Source of the DNA: CAYULW01 sp964445815
GTDB taxonomy: Bacteria; Bacteroidota; Bacteroidia; Flavobacteriales_E; Vicingaceae
Assembly: GCA_964445815.1 (NCBI GenBank)
Contig: CAYULW010000002.1
Location: 248,001 to 312,000 of the forward strand
Direction: 5' to 3'
DNA: 64,000 nt
Shown: one piece after another, positions 35,701-44,177 of the stretch
Layout: each line of letters begins with the position of its first letter
Numbering within the stretch: the stretch's first letter is position 1
The notes under the pieces: model-generated
Seen by the model: the letters and a program-made list of their open reading frames with translations, nothing else
Database searches by the model: none
What the model was told of the DNA's origin: nothing
Translations under genes and position numbers: made by a program

Positions 35701-36339
35701 CTTAGGGTGCAAGGTTTTGCACCCAATAAGGAAGCCGTGCTGACTAAATCACAATACATAAGGGTATTCAAGTCACCTAGGGCTGGTTTCTTTACCAATA
35801 AAGATAAAGTATTCATACCCAATGATCCTCTGGTGTTCTTCAACACATCAATAGATGCGGATATCTATCAATGGGATTTCGGAGACGGCAATGCCTCTAA
35901 CGAGGAAAACCCGACGCATTTTTATACTGAAGAAGGGGAGTTTCAGATTCGACTAATTGCCTCATCAATCAACAATTGTTCAGATACCTTCTTGCTTCCT
36001 AATTTGGTATTGGCCGAATTAGAGGGTTCTATTCTTGTGCCCAATGCTTTTACACCTAATCCAAATGGTTCTTCTGGAGGATTGGTCAATCCTTTAGCAG
36101 GATTAGATGCCCTTAATGATGTCTTTTATGCGAAGGTGGCCGGAACCGTACAGTATGAATTAAATATTTTTAATAAGTGGGGAGAATTGTTATTTGTAAG
36201 TACAGACCCAAGGTACGGTTGGGATGGATACTATAAGGGAGAGTTGTGTCAGCAAGATGCTTATGTATGGAAAATTAGGGCGGGCTTTGCTGATGGACGA
36301 ACAGTGGTTAAAACGGGTGATTTAATGTTATTGCGTTAA
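29761..36339 (+). CDS. Giant PKD-repeat surface protein with T9SS type B sorting domain
   Basis: A 2192-residue protein: signal peptide (to ELEAQ), about two dozen PKD domains of 80-100 residues marked by WxFGDG cores, and a C-terminal gliding-motility-type (type B) sorting domain with VPNAFTPNPNG, YELNIFNKWGELLF and GWDGYYKGELCQQDAYVWKI. Most PKD units have two Cys (a GCxPxxVxFxN Cys and a later GCxD Cys), probably a disulfide each. A 510-base unit is repeated about 2.5 times within it. Likely an adhesin-like filament displayed by the type IX system. The stop TAA overlaps the next ATG by one base. Confidence 0.9.
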   Translation: MFQRHLLLCVFFLIALFELEAQCFQVADGNGVMSNNPYFVSCTPGTYTVFIQTDQTIGPYTIDWGDGSPNASGASLVPPAIEQHTYAATTDTFNVVITNSADGCVVNGVVVMERNPLASIQLPAGDDNFGCTPIQFRFVNSSTQISQTTTFTWDFGDGTPVETYDYTNLGDTVYHTYMPGVGVQSCNLEVRLTATNYCGSSTASFFPLRVWDLDEAVITPSATLLCYPDTTVNYTNNTVRNCFPEGNQSQRYEYWNFGDYWGLGYDSIIGWRPWNPPIINPPPIAYPGIGTYTVMLIDSSFCGRDTSFETITITSPPTAGVSLSRDTICEGESIQIFNNSMGAANRFYWDYDKGGGFVQRNGNTKTVTYNNSGDYTIQLAIGVAGAGSCVDTASVDLYVNPAPTAAFTFNPDNQCDSATVSFTNTSTGTIVRWNWDFDNGNTFSGTNPPSQFYGTAGTYDVKLVTENDQGCLDSITQQVRIRETPVADFSVNSVCLNQVAQFNDLSTASIDAITSWKWYFGDGDSSSAQNPTHLYTAFGNYQVILIVDNGFCQDSDTLDVTVEANPTAAFTPDVDNGCSRLTVNFTNASSVNATTFTWDFGDGSPQVVARDTNHTYTNGGINDTSFVVRMIAQTAFGCADTTYDTITVFPVPVPSFTSDAVVDCGPVTVNFTNSTQGDSLNFFWNFGDGSPVVSDTNPTHVFSNTTLFISNYSVSLVVVSNGGCRDTTTQTVTIYPEPQFAFQAVPDSGCSPLAVTFPSVVGAVDYNWDFGDGNTGTGASPTHTYINTTTNDLIYTVRLIAQNGFGCFDTTYGNVTVYPSPTAQFSLDTNVGCQPFPVQIINSSTGANSFDWTFGDGSTSDTSAAVFTQTYANTSAITQFNTIELITSTDKGCLDTATANVQVHPFVQAGFISDSVGCSPTSINFLNTSIGASLFRWTFGDGDTSISSNASHIYQHDSLSIQNYTAKLVVQSPQACQDSASRSIVIYPKPIADFSLSDTLGCQPLTVDIVNNSSIADSCFWSYGDGNTFDQCAINSQHTYTNTTSFFPIRNTLSLFVFTDNGCRDTLRKTVEVNPQVIANFNSIDSGCSPLTVNYQNLSVGGQNYNWNFGDGSNSFNTNPNRILTNPSDNDTIYNTKLVVTSQQQCQDSIEIPIKIFAKPRAILTLDTNRGCHPHPVQFTNSSVNADSCRWVFGDGVVNDTCFINYTKVYQNITSSSDISYNTRLFVFSRKGCLDTTNQVITVNPNIEADFSSIDQGCHPLAVSFTNLSTPNVNSAWTFGDGGLSNTTSPGHTFINNSDTTAEFITQLLVTNSFGCQDSINDTIHVFPKPKINLTLDTNRGCHPHTVNYTNASINADSCRWVFGDGIVEDSCFVNYTKVYQNTTSSSAISYNTRLFVFSDEGCLDTTNHLITVNPNIEADFSSIDQGCHPLAVSFTNLSTPNVNSSWTFGDGGLSNTTSPSHTFINNSDTTAEFVTQLLVTNSFGCQDSINDTIHVFPKPKINLTLDTNRGCHPHTVNYTDASINADSCRWVFGDGVVEDSCFKNYAKVYQNTTSSSPINYNTRLFVFSNEGCLDTTNYTIIVNPDIQASFTVGDSACTPYNASFVNQSTGVDNYTWQFGDGAASTVRNPTHFYFNATDRDTIFRAALSVSNIYGCEDTASQLVTVHPKPLADFVTNVNGGCHPLAVQMTNQSELADSCFWNLDDGTTVDSCGPVINHVYTNQLSLVPIDYFPQLIVMTNNNCSDTLSRQISVNPEVIADFSADTIGCSPLVSTLRSQSSGAINYLWDFGDGGIGSGIITGHTFTNTSGSDQTFQVQLTAQSLYGCDDAITKNVTVLATPRPNFTATPAFQVFPDATVNFNNTTPNPGSWTYEWDFGDTSGSNLGNPGSHTYQRWGTFAIQLKASGAVCEDSITKTIEIDVPIPVVEFSDSASGCSPLEVSFMNESLYGANFEWDFGDGGASTAEHPTYTYLREGEYNVTLRVQGFAPNKEAVLTKSQYIRVFKSPRAGFFTNKDKVFIPNDPLVFFNTSIDADIYQWDFGDGNASNEENPTHFYTEEGEFQIRLIASSINNCSDTFLLPNLVLAELEGSILVPNAFTPNPNGSSGGLVNPLAGLDALNDVFYAKVAGTVQYELNIFNKWGELLFVSTDPRYGWDGYYKGELCQQDAYVWKIRAGFADGRTVVKTGDLMLLR
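33253..34520 (+). repeat. 510-base tandem repeat inside the PKD gene, about 2.5 copies
   Basis: Copies start at 33253, 33763 and 34273 (each ACTTTGGAT-like, spaced exactly 510 bases, 170 codons). Each unit encodes two PKD domains, beginning TLDTNRGCHPH and continuing into NPNIEADFSSIDQGCHPLAV. Copies differ by scattered substitutions only. Confidence 0.85.
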
Positions 36340-37904
36340 TGGGGAATAGAAAAGCTCAATGTATTCTGATTGTTGTGACTTTGATAGTGGTTAACATGGC
36401 ATATGGCCAATCTTCAAAGTATACAAAACAGCAAAAAAAAGACTTTTTGGATGCAGATTCTTATTTTGTTTATGGAGATTTTTTAACTGCTTTAGACTTG
36501 TTCAAAAAGCTTGAAGGAGCAGATGAAGAATTCAAGGAACTGCATTATAAAATTGGCTTTTCACTGTTTCAATTAAAGCGCTATGATGAAGCTATTCCTT
36601 ATTTGAAACAGGGGAGTGAGTATGAAAAAGAAGCGCATTATTATCTGGCTCAAGTCTATCTTCGGAATGCTGAATTAAGTGCTGCTCAAAAAGCAGCTGA
36701 CCTTTATGCTTCATTATGGACGGAGAATAACGCCAAGCATACAAAACAGGATGCCGTCTTTCTCCAATCACAAATCACAACTGCTAGAGAAATGATGCAG
36801 CAGCCTGAAGAAGTTAAAATTATCAATTTGGGAGAAGGCATTAACTCCGCTCAACATGAATATGTCCCTCTAATTGATGGTGATGAAAGTCAACTGTTAT
36901 TTACGAGCAGAAGATTGACAACTACTAATGGTATGTCACCCTACGGACAGCCTTATGAAGATGTTTATGTGTCTTATAGAAATGAAAAAGGAGAATGGAC
37001 TGAAGCTATTCCTGTACCGGGAGAGGTCAATTCTGAATCAAATGATGCTTGTGTTGGATTAAGCACTGATGGACAAAAGCTGTTTCTCTTCAAGCCAAAT
37101 GAGAGCTTAAGTGGAGGAGATATCTATGAGTCAGACCGGATCGGAGATGCTTGGTCAAAACCTATACTTTTAGACGATCACATTAACCAATACAATTCTA
37201 TAGAGGCTAGTGCAAGCATTGCTTTAGATGGAAAAACCATTTATTTCTCATCGAATCGAGAAGGTGGTTACGGAGGCTTTGATTTATATCGCGTAGTAAA
37301 GTTGCCTAATGGGGAATGGAGTTGGCCCAAAAATCTGGGGCCTGAGATTAACACTCAGAGAAATGAAGATTCTCCTTTCATTGACGCAGATGGGCAAACC
37401 TTGTATTTTAGTTCTCAATCTCACAAAAATATGGGAGGCTACGATGTATTTCAATCTCATTTAAATGATAGCAATAAGTGGTCTCAGCCTGAAAATTTAG
37501 GATATCCGATTAATACAACTGCAGATGACATCCACTTTGTGATATCAGCTAACGAAAAACATGGGTACTATTCATCAGAAAAAGCAGAAGGTTTTGGTGG
37601 TCAGGACATCTATATGATCGATTATTTGGAAAGACAGCTTCGGCAATCCATTATTAGAGCTCAGGTAATTGATAGCTTGGGAAATCCTGTGGAGTCTGAC
37701 ATTTCTTTAATTAATTTGGAAACCGGTGAACTGGAAGGAATTTACCGCTCCAATACAAGAGATGGAAAGTTTATTTTTTTGGTTAATCCTGATGTAGAAT
37801 ATGATTTCCTTGTAGAGCATGAAGGTGGAGAATATACCGACATCATATTATACACCGTAGAGGATTTAGAGAAACCACAATTTAAACGCATAACGCTGAA
37901 TTAG
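36339..37904 (+). CDS. TPR plus WD40-like (PD40) envelope protein
   Basis: A 521-residue protein: signal peptide (to AYGQ), a short TPR region (about 35-140, FLTALDLFKKLEGADEEFKE; AIPYLKQGSEYEKEAHYYLA), PD40 beta-propeller repeats (about 160-420; for example GKTIYFSSNREGGYGGFDLY and GQTLYFSSQSHKNMGGYDVF) and a C-terminal carboxypeptidase-regulatory-like domain (RAQVIDSLGNPVESDISLIN). There is no OmpA domain at the end, unlike many relatives. Translationally linked to the PKD protein (1-base overlap) and 2 bases before the PorP/SprF gene. Confidence 0.85.
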   Translation: MGNRKAQCILIVVTLIVVNMAYGQSSKYTKQQKKDFLDADSYFVYGDFLTALDLFKKLEGADEEFKELHYKIGFSLFQLKRYDEAIPYLKQGSEYEKEAHYYLAQVYLRNAELSAAQKAADLYASLWTENNAKHTKQDAVFLQSQITTAREMMQQPEEVKIINLGEGINSAQHEYVPLIDGDESQLLFTSRRLTTTNGMSPYGQPYEDVYVSYRNEKGEWTEAIPVPGEVNSESNDACVGLSTDGQKLFLFKPNESLSGGDIYESDRIGDAWSKPILLDDHINQYNSIEASASIALDGKTIYFSSNREGGYGGFDLYRVVKLPNGEWSWPKNLGPEINTQRNEDSPFIDADGQTLYFSSQSHKNMGGYDVFQSHLNDSNKWSQPENLGYPINTTADDIHFVISANEKHGYYSSEKAEGFGGQDIYMIDYLERQLRQSIIRAQVIDSLGNPVESDISLINLETGELEGIYRSNTRDGKFIFLVNPDVEYDFLVEHEGGEYTDIILYTVEDLEKPQFKRITLN

Positions 37905-37906
37905 AT

Positions 37907-38920
37907 TTGAAGAGAGCCATTTACATAGTTGTTTTTTGTTTGATCTGTCAATGGTCGGAAGCACAGGACATGCAGTTCAGTCAATTTTATGCTAACCCAT
38001 TGTACAGTAATCCGGGTTTTACGGGTTCAACAATTGAGCATCGCTTCACCATGAACTATCGTCATCAATGGCCCAATATACCAGGTGCTTTTGAAGCTTA
38101 TCATGCCACTTATGATTACAATGCCTCGGAAATAAACAGTGGTTTTGGTTTCATATTTAATCGTGAAGATGTTGGTTCTTTTGGTTTAAGAACAAATACA
38201 GTTGCATTTTCTTATGCCTATCGTTTTCAGATTAAACGCCAATTGTATTTACAACCAGGTTTGAAAATTGGTTTTGCCCAACGCTCTATCAATTATTCTA
38301 AGCTGATCTTTAATGATCAGATAGAAAGCAATAATCCGGTGACTTTAGATGAAAATGCTTTTGCAGGGGAGAATGTAAATTATCCGGATATAAGTACCGG
38401 CATATTACTCTATGGAGAAAATTACTGGTTTGGTACGTCTTTAAATCACATTAATGAGCCGAATCAATCCTTAATTGCCAATGATGGCTTAAGTATTTTA
38501 CCAATGAAGTTTATGGTTCAGGGCGGGTATCGTTTTCAACTTTCGGGGCCCATAAAAAAGCGTTTGTCCGCCAAAGACATCACAACGGCTATTCATTACA
38601 AAGCCCAAGGCTTATACGATCAGTTTGATATGGGAGCATATTACAATCATGAGCCTTTTGTATTTGGGTTTTGGTATAGAGGCATACCGGGTTTTAAAAG
38701 CTATGAACCAGGCATTCAAAATAATGATGCTCTGGCGGTGCTGGTTGGCTTTAGTATACCCGATAGAAACTTTAGAATTGGTTATAGTTACGATATTACT
38801 ATCTCAAGGCTAGCCTCCAATACCGGTGGAGCACATGAAATATCCATTATCTATGAAGCTGCCAGCCGAAGAAAGAAAAGAAGAAGCAGACGTTTTCTGG
38901 TGCCTTGCGCTAAGTTTTAG
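37907..38920 (+). CDS. PorP/SprF family outer membrane protein
   Basis: A 337-residue protein starting from a TTG at 37907, with a signal peptide (to SEAQ) and the characteristic start of the mature protein DMQFSQFYANPLYSNPGFTG. The rest is a beta-barrel pattern with aromatic-rich strands (ENYWFGTSLNHINEPNQSL; PFVFGFWYRGIPG). PorP/SprF proteins are outer-membrane partners that anchor or secrete type B cargo such as SprB. The cargo here is likely the PKD giant encoded two genes upstream. Its end overlaps the convergent AI-2E gene by 4 bases. Confidence 0.9.
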   Translation: MKRAIYIVVFCLICQWSEAQDMQFSQFYANPLYSNPGFTGSTIEHRFTMNYRHQWPNIPGAFEAYHATYDYNASEINSGFGFIFNREDVGSFGLRTNTVAFSYAYRFQIKRQLYLQPGLKIGFAQRSINYSKLIFNDQIESNNPVTLDENAFAGENVNYPDISTGILLYGENYWFGTSLNHINEPNQSLIANDGLSILPMKFMVQGGYRFQLSGPIKKRLSAKDITTAIHYKAQGLYDQFDMGAYYNHEPFVFGFWYRGIPGFKSYEPGIQNNDALAVLVGFSIPDRNFRIGYSYDITISRLASNTGGAHEISIIYEAASRRKKRRSRRFLVPCAKF

Positions 38921-39960
38921 TCCTGAGAAGAAGAAAGAAGGGTAGCGTATGGTTTCAAGCCGTCTACATGGCTAAAAATAATTTTAACAATGCCTATGCT
39001 GGGAATAGCAATGATCATTCCGATAATGCCCCAGATACTTGCCCCAACCAATAGTGCAATAATCGCCACCAAGGGATTGATATTTACTTTTGAACCGATG
39101 ATTTTTGGTGTGATAAAGTTGCCTTCTAAGAATTGTACGATTCCGAATAAAGCGACAACGGCAATAGGATAGAAGAGGGAGTCTTTTGTCAATAGAGCCA
39201 CAACAACAGGAATTGTTCCCCCAATCAGGTTGCCGATATAGGGTAAAACCGTTAACGCACCGGATAAAATGCCAAGAAAAATGGCGTGTTCAATACCCAA
39301 AGCCAGTAAGCCAATAGTATTAAGAATTGAAATGATACTAATTACGATTAAAAGACCACCAATGTAGTTATAGACCATGGTTTTGATTTCAGTGGCCACA
39401 ATAAGATAATCTCTTCCATTTTGTTCTCCCAATGACTTGAGAAAGCGCCTTATATTCTTGCGAGAAAGAAGCATAAAGATAATGTAAATGGGCACCAGCG
39501 TCATGAAACTGATTAAGCTAGAGGTGGCTTCAACAGCGTGGGTTAGTATGCCTGTTCCTGAGCTAATTAAGCCACTTAAATTGTCCTTTAATAATTTAAC
39601 AGGTTCAGTATTTTGAATACCAAACCAATCGACAAGTTGAGCTTCTGTTTGGTCGATAAATAAGTTGTAACGATCAATAAGATCAGGAATATCTTTTATC
39701 AGGGCTTTTGCCTGAGAACTCGCCAGAAGTAAACCGGAAGTCAATACACCGATCACTAAAACAATGGTCATTAAGATGGCCAAGGCAGTTGGTACTTTTT
39801 TGCGTTCAAGAAAAGTGACAATAGGATTTAGTATAATGGTTAAGAACCCGCTAAATACAAGTGGAATAAGAATAGATCTTGCCTGAAGGCAAGCATAGAC
39901 CAACAATATGGCGGTCAACAAAAATTTCCAGAGCTGATCTAATTTTGATTCTCCAATCAT
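38917..39960 (-). CDS. AI-2E family transporter (UPF0118) permease
   Basis: A 347-residue protein with about eight membrane helices and a soluble helical insert (about 80-150). AI-2E/PerM traits: IPLVFSGFLTIILNPIVTFL near the N-terminus, LTVLPYIGNLIGGTIPVVVA and the glycine-rich VALFGIVQFLEGNFITPKII. Despite the family name, members transport various solutes or ions; the substrate is not known. Transcribed alone, convergent with the PorP/SprF gene. Confidence 0.85.
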   Translation of the reverse strand: MIGESKLDQLWKFLLTAILLVYACLQARSILIPLVFSGFLTIILNPIVTFLERKKVPTALAILMTIVLVIGVLTSGLLLASSQAKALIKDIPDLIDRYNLFIDQTEAQLVDWFGIQNTEPVKLLKDNLSGLISSGTGILTHAVEATSSLISFMTLVPIYIIFMLLSRKNIRRFLKSLGEQNGRDYLIVATEIKTMVYNYIGGLLIVISIISILNTIGLLALGIEHAIFLGILSGALTVLPYIGNLIGGTIPVVVALLTKDSLFYPIAVVALFGIVQFLEGNFITPKIIGSKVNINPLVAIIALLVGASIWGIIGMIIAIPSIGIVKIIFSHVDGLKPYATLLSSSQD

Positions 39961-40102
39961 TACCTTGTAAAGATAGTATTATATCTTTTCGCTCTAATGA
40001 TTGAAAATACTTTGACCATTGAAAGAAACACAACATCGAATAAAATGGGGAATAATTTAGGAAGTGAATATCTAATTCCATATAAGCCCTTAAATTTGAT
40101 GC

Positions 40103-41743
40103 ATGATCGCAAGGCGGAGATCTTCAATTTGGATGATGGGCATCATTGTATTGCTTTTGGCTTGTCAGGCACCTAGAAATTACCCCAATCATCAAATACT
40201 GAGATTCAATATAGCAGAGGGAATAACATCTTTAGATCCTGCTTTTGCACGGAGTATAGAAGCGGTTTCCATTTCTAATCAATTGTTTAATGGTTTGGTA
40301 ACGATGGATCAGAATCAAAAGGTGATTCCTGATCTGGCGAAATCATGGGAGATTTTGGACAGTAACCGGCTTTATCGTTTTACCCTAAAACAGAACATTT
40401 ATTTTCATAAAAATGGATGTTTTGGAGAAGATTCTACCCGAACCGTAAATGCCCATGATGTAGAATACAGCTTGAAGCGTTTGGTTAACCCTCAACTCTT
40501 ATCTCCGGGAAAATGGGTAATGAATCCCGTCAACCTGAAAGGCGAAGATATAGACATTCAGGCAGTAAATGACAGCATTGTAGAGATTCGATTGAAAAAA
40601 GCTTTTCCTCCCTTCTTGGGCATTTTAGGTATGAAATATTGTTCTGTTCTTCCACAAGAGGCCGTTAAATATTATGGAGATGACTTTCGGGCTCATCCTG
40701 TAGGAACAGGACCTTTCCTGTTTAAATACTGGAAAGAAAATACCAAACTCGTGTTGAGAAAAAATCCTGACTATCATGTGAAAGATGAGCTGGGACAGAA
40801 TCTCCCATATTTAGATGCCTTGTCTGTTTCATTTATAAAAGATGAGGAGGTTGTGTTCTTAAAATTTTTGAAAGGAGAAATTCATTTTATGACCGGATTA
40901 AAAGGAGCATATAAAGATGAATTGCTGACCCCACATGGTCAATTAAACAAAAAATATGCTTCACGGATTGATTTTTTAAAGTTACCTTTCTTAAATACTG
41001 AATATCTTGGCTTTAATCTGGATTCGGCATATGTTCAAAACAGTCCTTTAAGATTGAAAAAGGTCAGGCAGGCCATTAATTATGGGTTTGACCGAGAAAA
41101 AATGTTAAAGTATTTGAGAAACGGAATAGGAAGGCCGGCACACTCCGGTTTTGTGCCTAAAGGTTTGCCTTCTTACGATGAAGAGAAAATAAAAGGTTAT
41201 ACCTTTCAACCTGAGAAGGCCATGACCTTACTGCAAGAGGCAGGGTTTGACAAGCAGCACCCTTTACCCGAGATAAACATTTCAACGACTTCTCAATACC
41301 TCGACATTTGTGAATACCTTCAGCATCAGCTAGGAGAAGTAGGCATTCCAATTAACATAGAGGTCAACCCTGCGGCTACGAATAATGAGTTGATTGCGTT
41401 CAATAAGGTGGCCTTTTTCCGTAAATCATGGGTAGCTGATTATCCGGACGGTGAAAATTATCTGGCTTTATTTTATTCTGCCAATTTTTCTCCTGAGGGG
41501 CCTAATTATACGCATTATAAGAATGAAGATTACGATGCCTTGTTTGAGCAAGCTTTAAAACACAAGTCAGATACTCAGCGAATTGAGGTTTATCAGCAAT
41601 TGGATCAAATGCTAATCAAAGATGCCCCGATTGTGCCTTTGTTTTATGACGAGGTGGTCTGTTTCTCGTCAAAACAAGTCAAAGACATAGCTGTTAGTCC
41701 TATGAAAGTTTTAGATTTTAGTCAAACACGAATCGGGCATTGA
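40103..41743 (+). CDS. Oligopeptide-type ABC transporter substrate-binding lipoprotein
   Basis: A 546-residue lipoprotein (MMGIIVLLLACQA lipobox after an Arg-rich start). Family SBP_bac_5 (OppA/DppA type): ITSLDPAFARSIEAVSISNQ, YRFTLKQNIYFH, HDVEYSLKRLVNPQ, GTGPFLFKYWKENTKLVLRK and RKVRQAINYGFDREKML-like region (KKVRQAINYGFDREKM). No permease or ATPase gene adjoins it. Its stop overlaps the TTG start of the MMPL transporter by 4 bases, an unusual pairing. Confidence 0.9.
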   Translation: MIARRRSSIWMMGIIVLLLACQAPRNYPNHQILRFNIAEGITSLDPAFARSIEAVSISNQLFNGLVTMDQNQKVIPDLAKSWEILDSNRLYRFTLKQNIYFHKNGCFGEDSTRTVNAHDVEYSLKRLVNPQLLSPGKWVMNPVNLKGEDIDIQAVNDSIVEIRLKKAFPPFLGILGMKYCSVLPQEAVKYYGDDFRAHPVGTGPFLFKYWKENTKLVLRKNPDYHVKDELGQNLPYLDALSVSFIKDEEVVFLKFLKGEIHFMTGLKGAYKDELLTPHGQLNKKYASRIDFLKLPFLNTEYLGFNLDSAYVQNSPLRLKKVRQAINYGFDREKMLKYLRNGIGRPAHSGFVPKGLPSYDEEKIKGYTFQPEKAMTLLQEAGFDKQHPLPEINISTTSQYLDICEYLQHQLGEVGIPINIEVNPAATNNELIAFNKVAFFRKSWVADYPDGENYLALFYSANFSPEGPNYTHYKNEDYDALFEQALKHKSDTQRIEVYQQLDQMLIKDAPIVPLFYDEVVCFSSKQVKDIAVSPMKVLDFSQTRIGH

Positions 41744-43998
41744 GTGAACGGAGAGCATATTTTTGGGCAAAACTGACCCTATTGGGATTGGTACTTGTCC
41801 TTAGCTTTTTATCTTATCGTGCATCAAAACTGGAATTTGATTACAACTTTGAAAATTTCTTTCCCAAAGCCAATGATGACCTTGAATTTTACCAGAGCTT
41901 TCGTGAGACTTTTGAAAATGACAATGACTTTATCATTATCGGAGTCGGCAATCGTTCAGGCATTTTTGATTCTACTTTTTTAACGGAAACACAACGTTTG
42001 GTAGAAGATTTAAAAAACCTGCCACATCTCAGAGAGGTGATATCTCCTTTAGAGCAGACTTATCTTGAACGCTCAAAATCTGGTTTGGGTTTTGCTTCTA
42101 AGCCCTACTTTCATGTGAAAGACCCCTCTAGTTATGGTGAAGACCTGAAGAAAGTGAGTTCTACTTCAGAACCCATATCTGCCATGGTAAATGCGGATGC
42201 AACCAACTTGATCATTGTGATTAAAAACGTTCAGATGATCTCAAAGCAAAAGTCGGATGAATTGGCTACCGCTTTACATCAGGTACTTTCAAAATATCAT
42301 TTCGACGAGTTACATGCCTTGGGTAAAGTGCTTGGTCAAAAAGCATACATCGATATCATGCGCAACGAATTTTTGAAATTCATGCTCATCTCCATTGCTG
42401 TATTGATTGTCTTTTTATGGTTAACGTATAGAGCACTATGGGGTTTGATGATTCCATTATTGACCGTTTTGCTGGCTGTAGTAGGTAGCCTTGGTATCAT
42501 GGAACTAAGTGGTACGCCATTAAACATGATGACCACCTTGCTTCCGGTCATTATGCTTGTGGTGGGCATGTCGGATGTGATCCATCTTATATCTAAATAT
42601 TTGGAAGAGATCAGAATGGGGCGTCATAAAATTGAAGCCCTGAAACACATGCTCAAAAAGGTGGGTGTGGCGACATTATTGACCTCATTAACTACCGCAT
42701 TGGGTTTCATTACTTTAATCGGGGTTCAAATGGATCCTGTTAAAGATTTTGGCATATACACGGCAATTGGTGTATTGCTTGCTTTTGTTCTTTCCATATT
42801 GTTTATTCCTTCCATTTTCGTTTTGCTAAAAAAACCGGATTTGGTCAAAAAAGTGAAAACGAATTCCCAATGGGATCGCTTTTTATCCAATGCATTTTTA
42901 TTGATTCTTAAAAAACGCCAAGCGGTATTCTCCATTTATGTTGCATTGACCTTGTTGTCATTGCTTGGTGCATCGCGAATTAAGTTTGATTATTACTTGA
43001 TGCAGGATCTGGGTGAAGAACATGCTCTGATGCAGGAATTGCGTTATTTTCAGAATAATTTTGGTGGATTAAGGCCCTTTGAGATGGCTTTGATCCCTCA
43101 ATCAGGAAAATCCATATTGGATTATGAAGTGATGATGGAAGTGGAGAAATTGGAGCGTTTTTTAGTGAAAAACTATGAATTGAATCAACTCAGTAGTCCG
43201 ACACAGCCCATTAAGCTTTTAAACAAGGCCCTTAGAAATGGGCGAGAGGAGTATTACAAATTGCCCGAAAATAAGAAGCGCTATGATTATCTGATCAAAC
43301 AACTGTCTGTTTTTAAAGAAAAGGAAGAGTTTAAAATGATCGTTTCCGTAGAAGAAGACTTGGGCAGAATAAGCGGACGAATCAAAGATCCGGGCAGCCG
43401 TTCCATGCTTTTTAGAAATGAGGCTTTGGCCGAATTTGAAAGGAGTAATATAAATGCCAACTTACTCCAAATCAGATTAACCGGCACACCCGTGATTATT
43501 GATGAAAGCGGCCGTTACGTCTCCAAAAATGTGATCATTGGATTATTCATTGCCTTTTTTATCATTGCATTGAGCATGGGCATTTTGTTCAAATCCGTAA
43601 AAATGGCTTTTCTGTCCTTGGTGCCCAATCTTTTCCCGATACTACTCACAGCAGGCTTTATCGGTTTTGCGGGTATAGATTTAAACATGACCACCGCCGT
43701 GGTATTTACGGTTGCCTTTGGCATTGCCGTAGACGATACCATTCATTTTTTAAGTCGCTACAGACAAGAAATTAGAAGTGGAAAGGTTAATCTGTTGAGC
43801 ATACGTCGCACCTACATTTCTACAGGAAAAGCGGTCATCATTACGAGTATTATTTTATTGGGCGGTTTCGGTAGCTTAATCTTTTCCGATTTTCTGAGTA
43901 CTTTCTATATCGGTTTGTTTGTGAGCATGACACTCGTATTTGCCGTATTGACCGATTTGACCTTATTGCCATTGTTATTACTGAAAAGTAAAAAGTAA
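41740..43998 (+). CDS. MMPL/RND-family exporter
   Basis: A 752-residue protein from a TTG at 41740. Two MMPL/SSD halves, each a large periplasmic loop plus about six helices. Motifs: LMLVVGMSDVIHLISKYLEE-like in the first half (VVGMSDVIHLISKYLEEIR) and AFGIAVDDTIHFLSRYRQEI in the second, holding the acidic proton-relay residues. Such proteins export lipids or hopanoids in some bacteria; the substrate here is unknown. Coupled by a 4-base overlap to the peptide-binding lipoprotein gene. Confidence 0.88.
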   Translation: MSERRAYFWAKLTLLGLVLVLSFLSYRASKLEFDYNFENFFPKANDDLEFYQSFRETFENDNDFIIIGVGNRSGIFDSTFLTETQRLVEDLKNLPHLREVISPLEQTYLERSKSGLGFASKPYFHVKDPSSYGEDLKKVSSTSEPISAMVNADATNLIIVIKNVQMISKQKSDELATALHQVLSKYHFDELHALGKVLGQKAYIDIMRNEFLKFMLISIAVLIVFLWLTYRALWGLMIPLLTVLLAVVGSLGIMELSGTPLNMMTTLLPVIMLVVGMSDVIHLISKYLEEIRMGRHKIEALKHMLKKVGVATLLTSLTTALGFITLIGVQMDPVKDFGIYTAIGVLLAFVLSILFIPSIFVLLKKPDLVKKVKTNSQWDRFLSNAFLLILKKRQAVFSIYVALTLLSLLGASRIKFDYYLMQDLGEEHALMQELRYFQNNFGGLRPFEMALIPQSGKSILDYEVMMEVEKLERFLVKNYELNQLSSPTQPIKLLNKALRNGREEYYKLPENKKRYDYLIKQLSVFKEKEEFKMIVSVEEDLGRISGRIKDPGSRSMLFRNEALAEFERSNINANLLQIRLTGTPVIIDESGRYVSKNVIIGLFIAFFIIALSMGILFKSVKMAFLSLVPNLFPILLTAGFIGFAGIDLNMTTAVVFTVAFGIAVDDTIHFLSRYRQEIRSGKVNLLSIRRTYISTGKAVIITSIILLGGFGSLIFSDFLSTFYIGLFVSMTLVFAVLTDLTLLPLLLLKSKK

Positions 43999-44010
43999 AA
44001 GCCCTGTTCA

Positions 44011-44158
44011 AATCAAAGCTACACTTCGATACAATTGCCTGTATATTGAGTGTTTTGTCGGGCTCTTCGATACATCCACCAAATGGCGGATACTCAGAGA
44101 CCGACAAAATGTATCGAAATGCACAGGCAATTACTCAGTGTACAGCTTTGAGTTGATT
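44011..44158. repeat. Large imperfect palindrome between convergent genes
   Basis: Nested inverted arms: AATCAAAGCT (44011-44020) with AGCTTTGAGTTGATT (44144-44158); AATTGCCTGT (44033-44042) with ACAGGCAATT (44123-44132); TTTTGTCGG (44053-44061) with CCGACAAAA (44101-44109); inner TCCACC/GGCGGA. TTCGATAC occurs at 44025, 44066 and reversed at 44111. Likely acts as a two-way terminator or is a REP-like element. Confidence 0.7.
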
Positions 44159-44177
44159 ATTAAAAATTAATCAGAGT

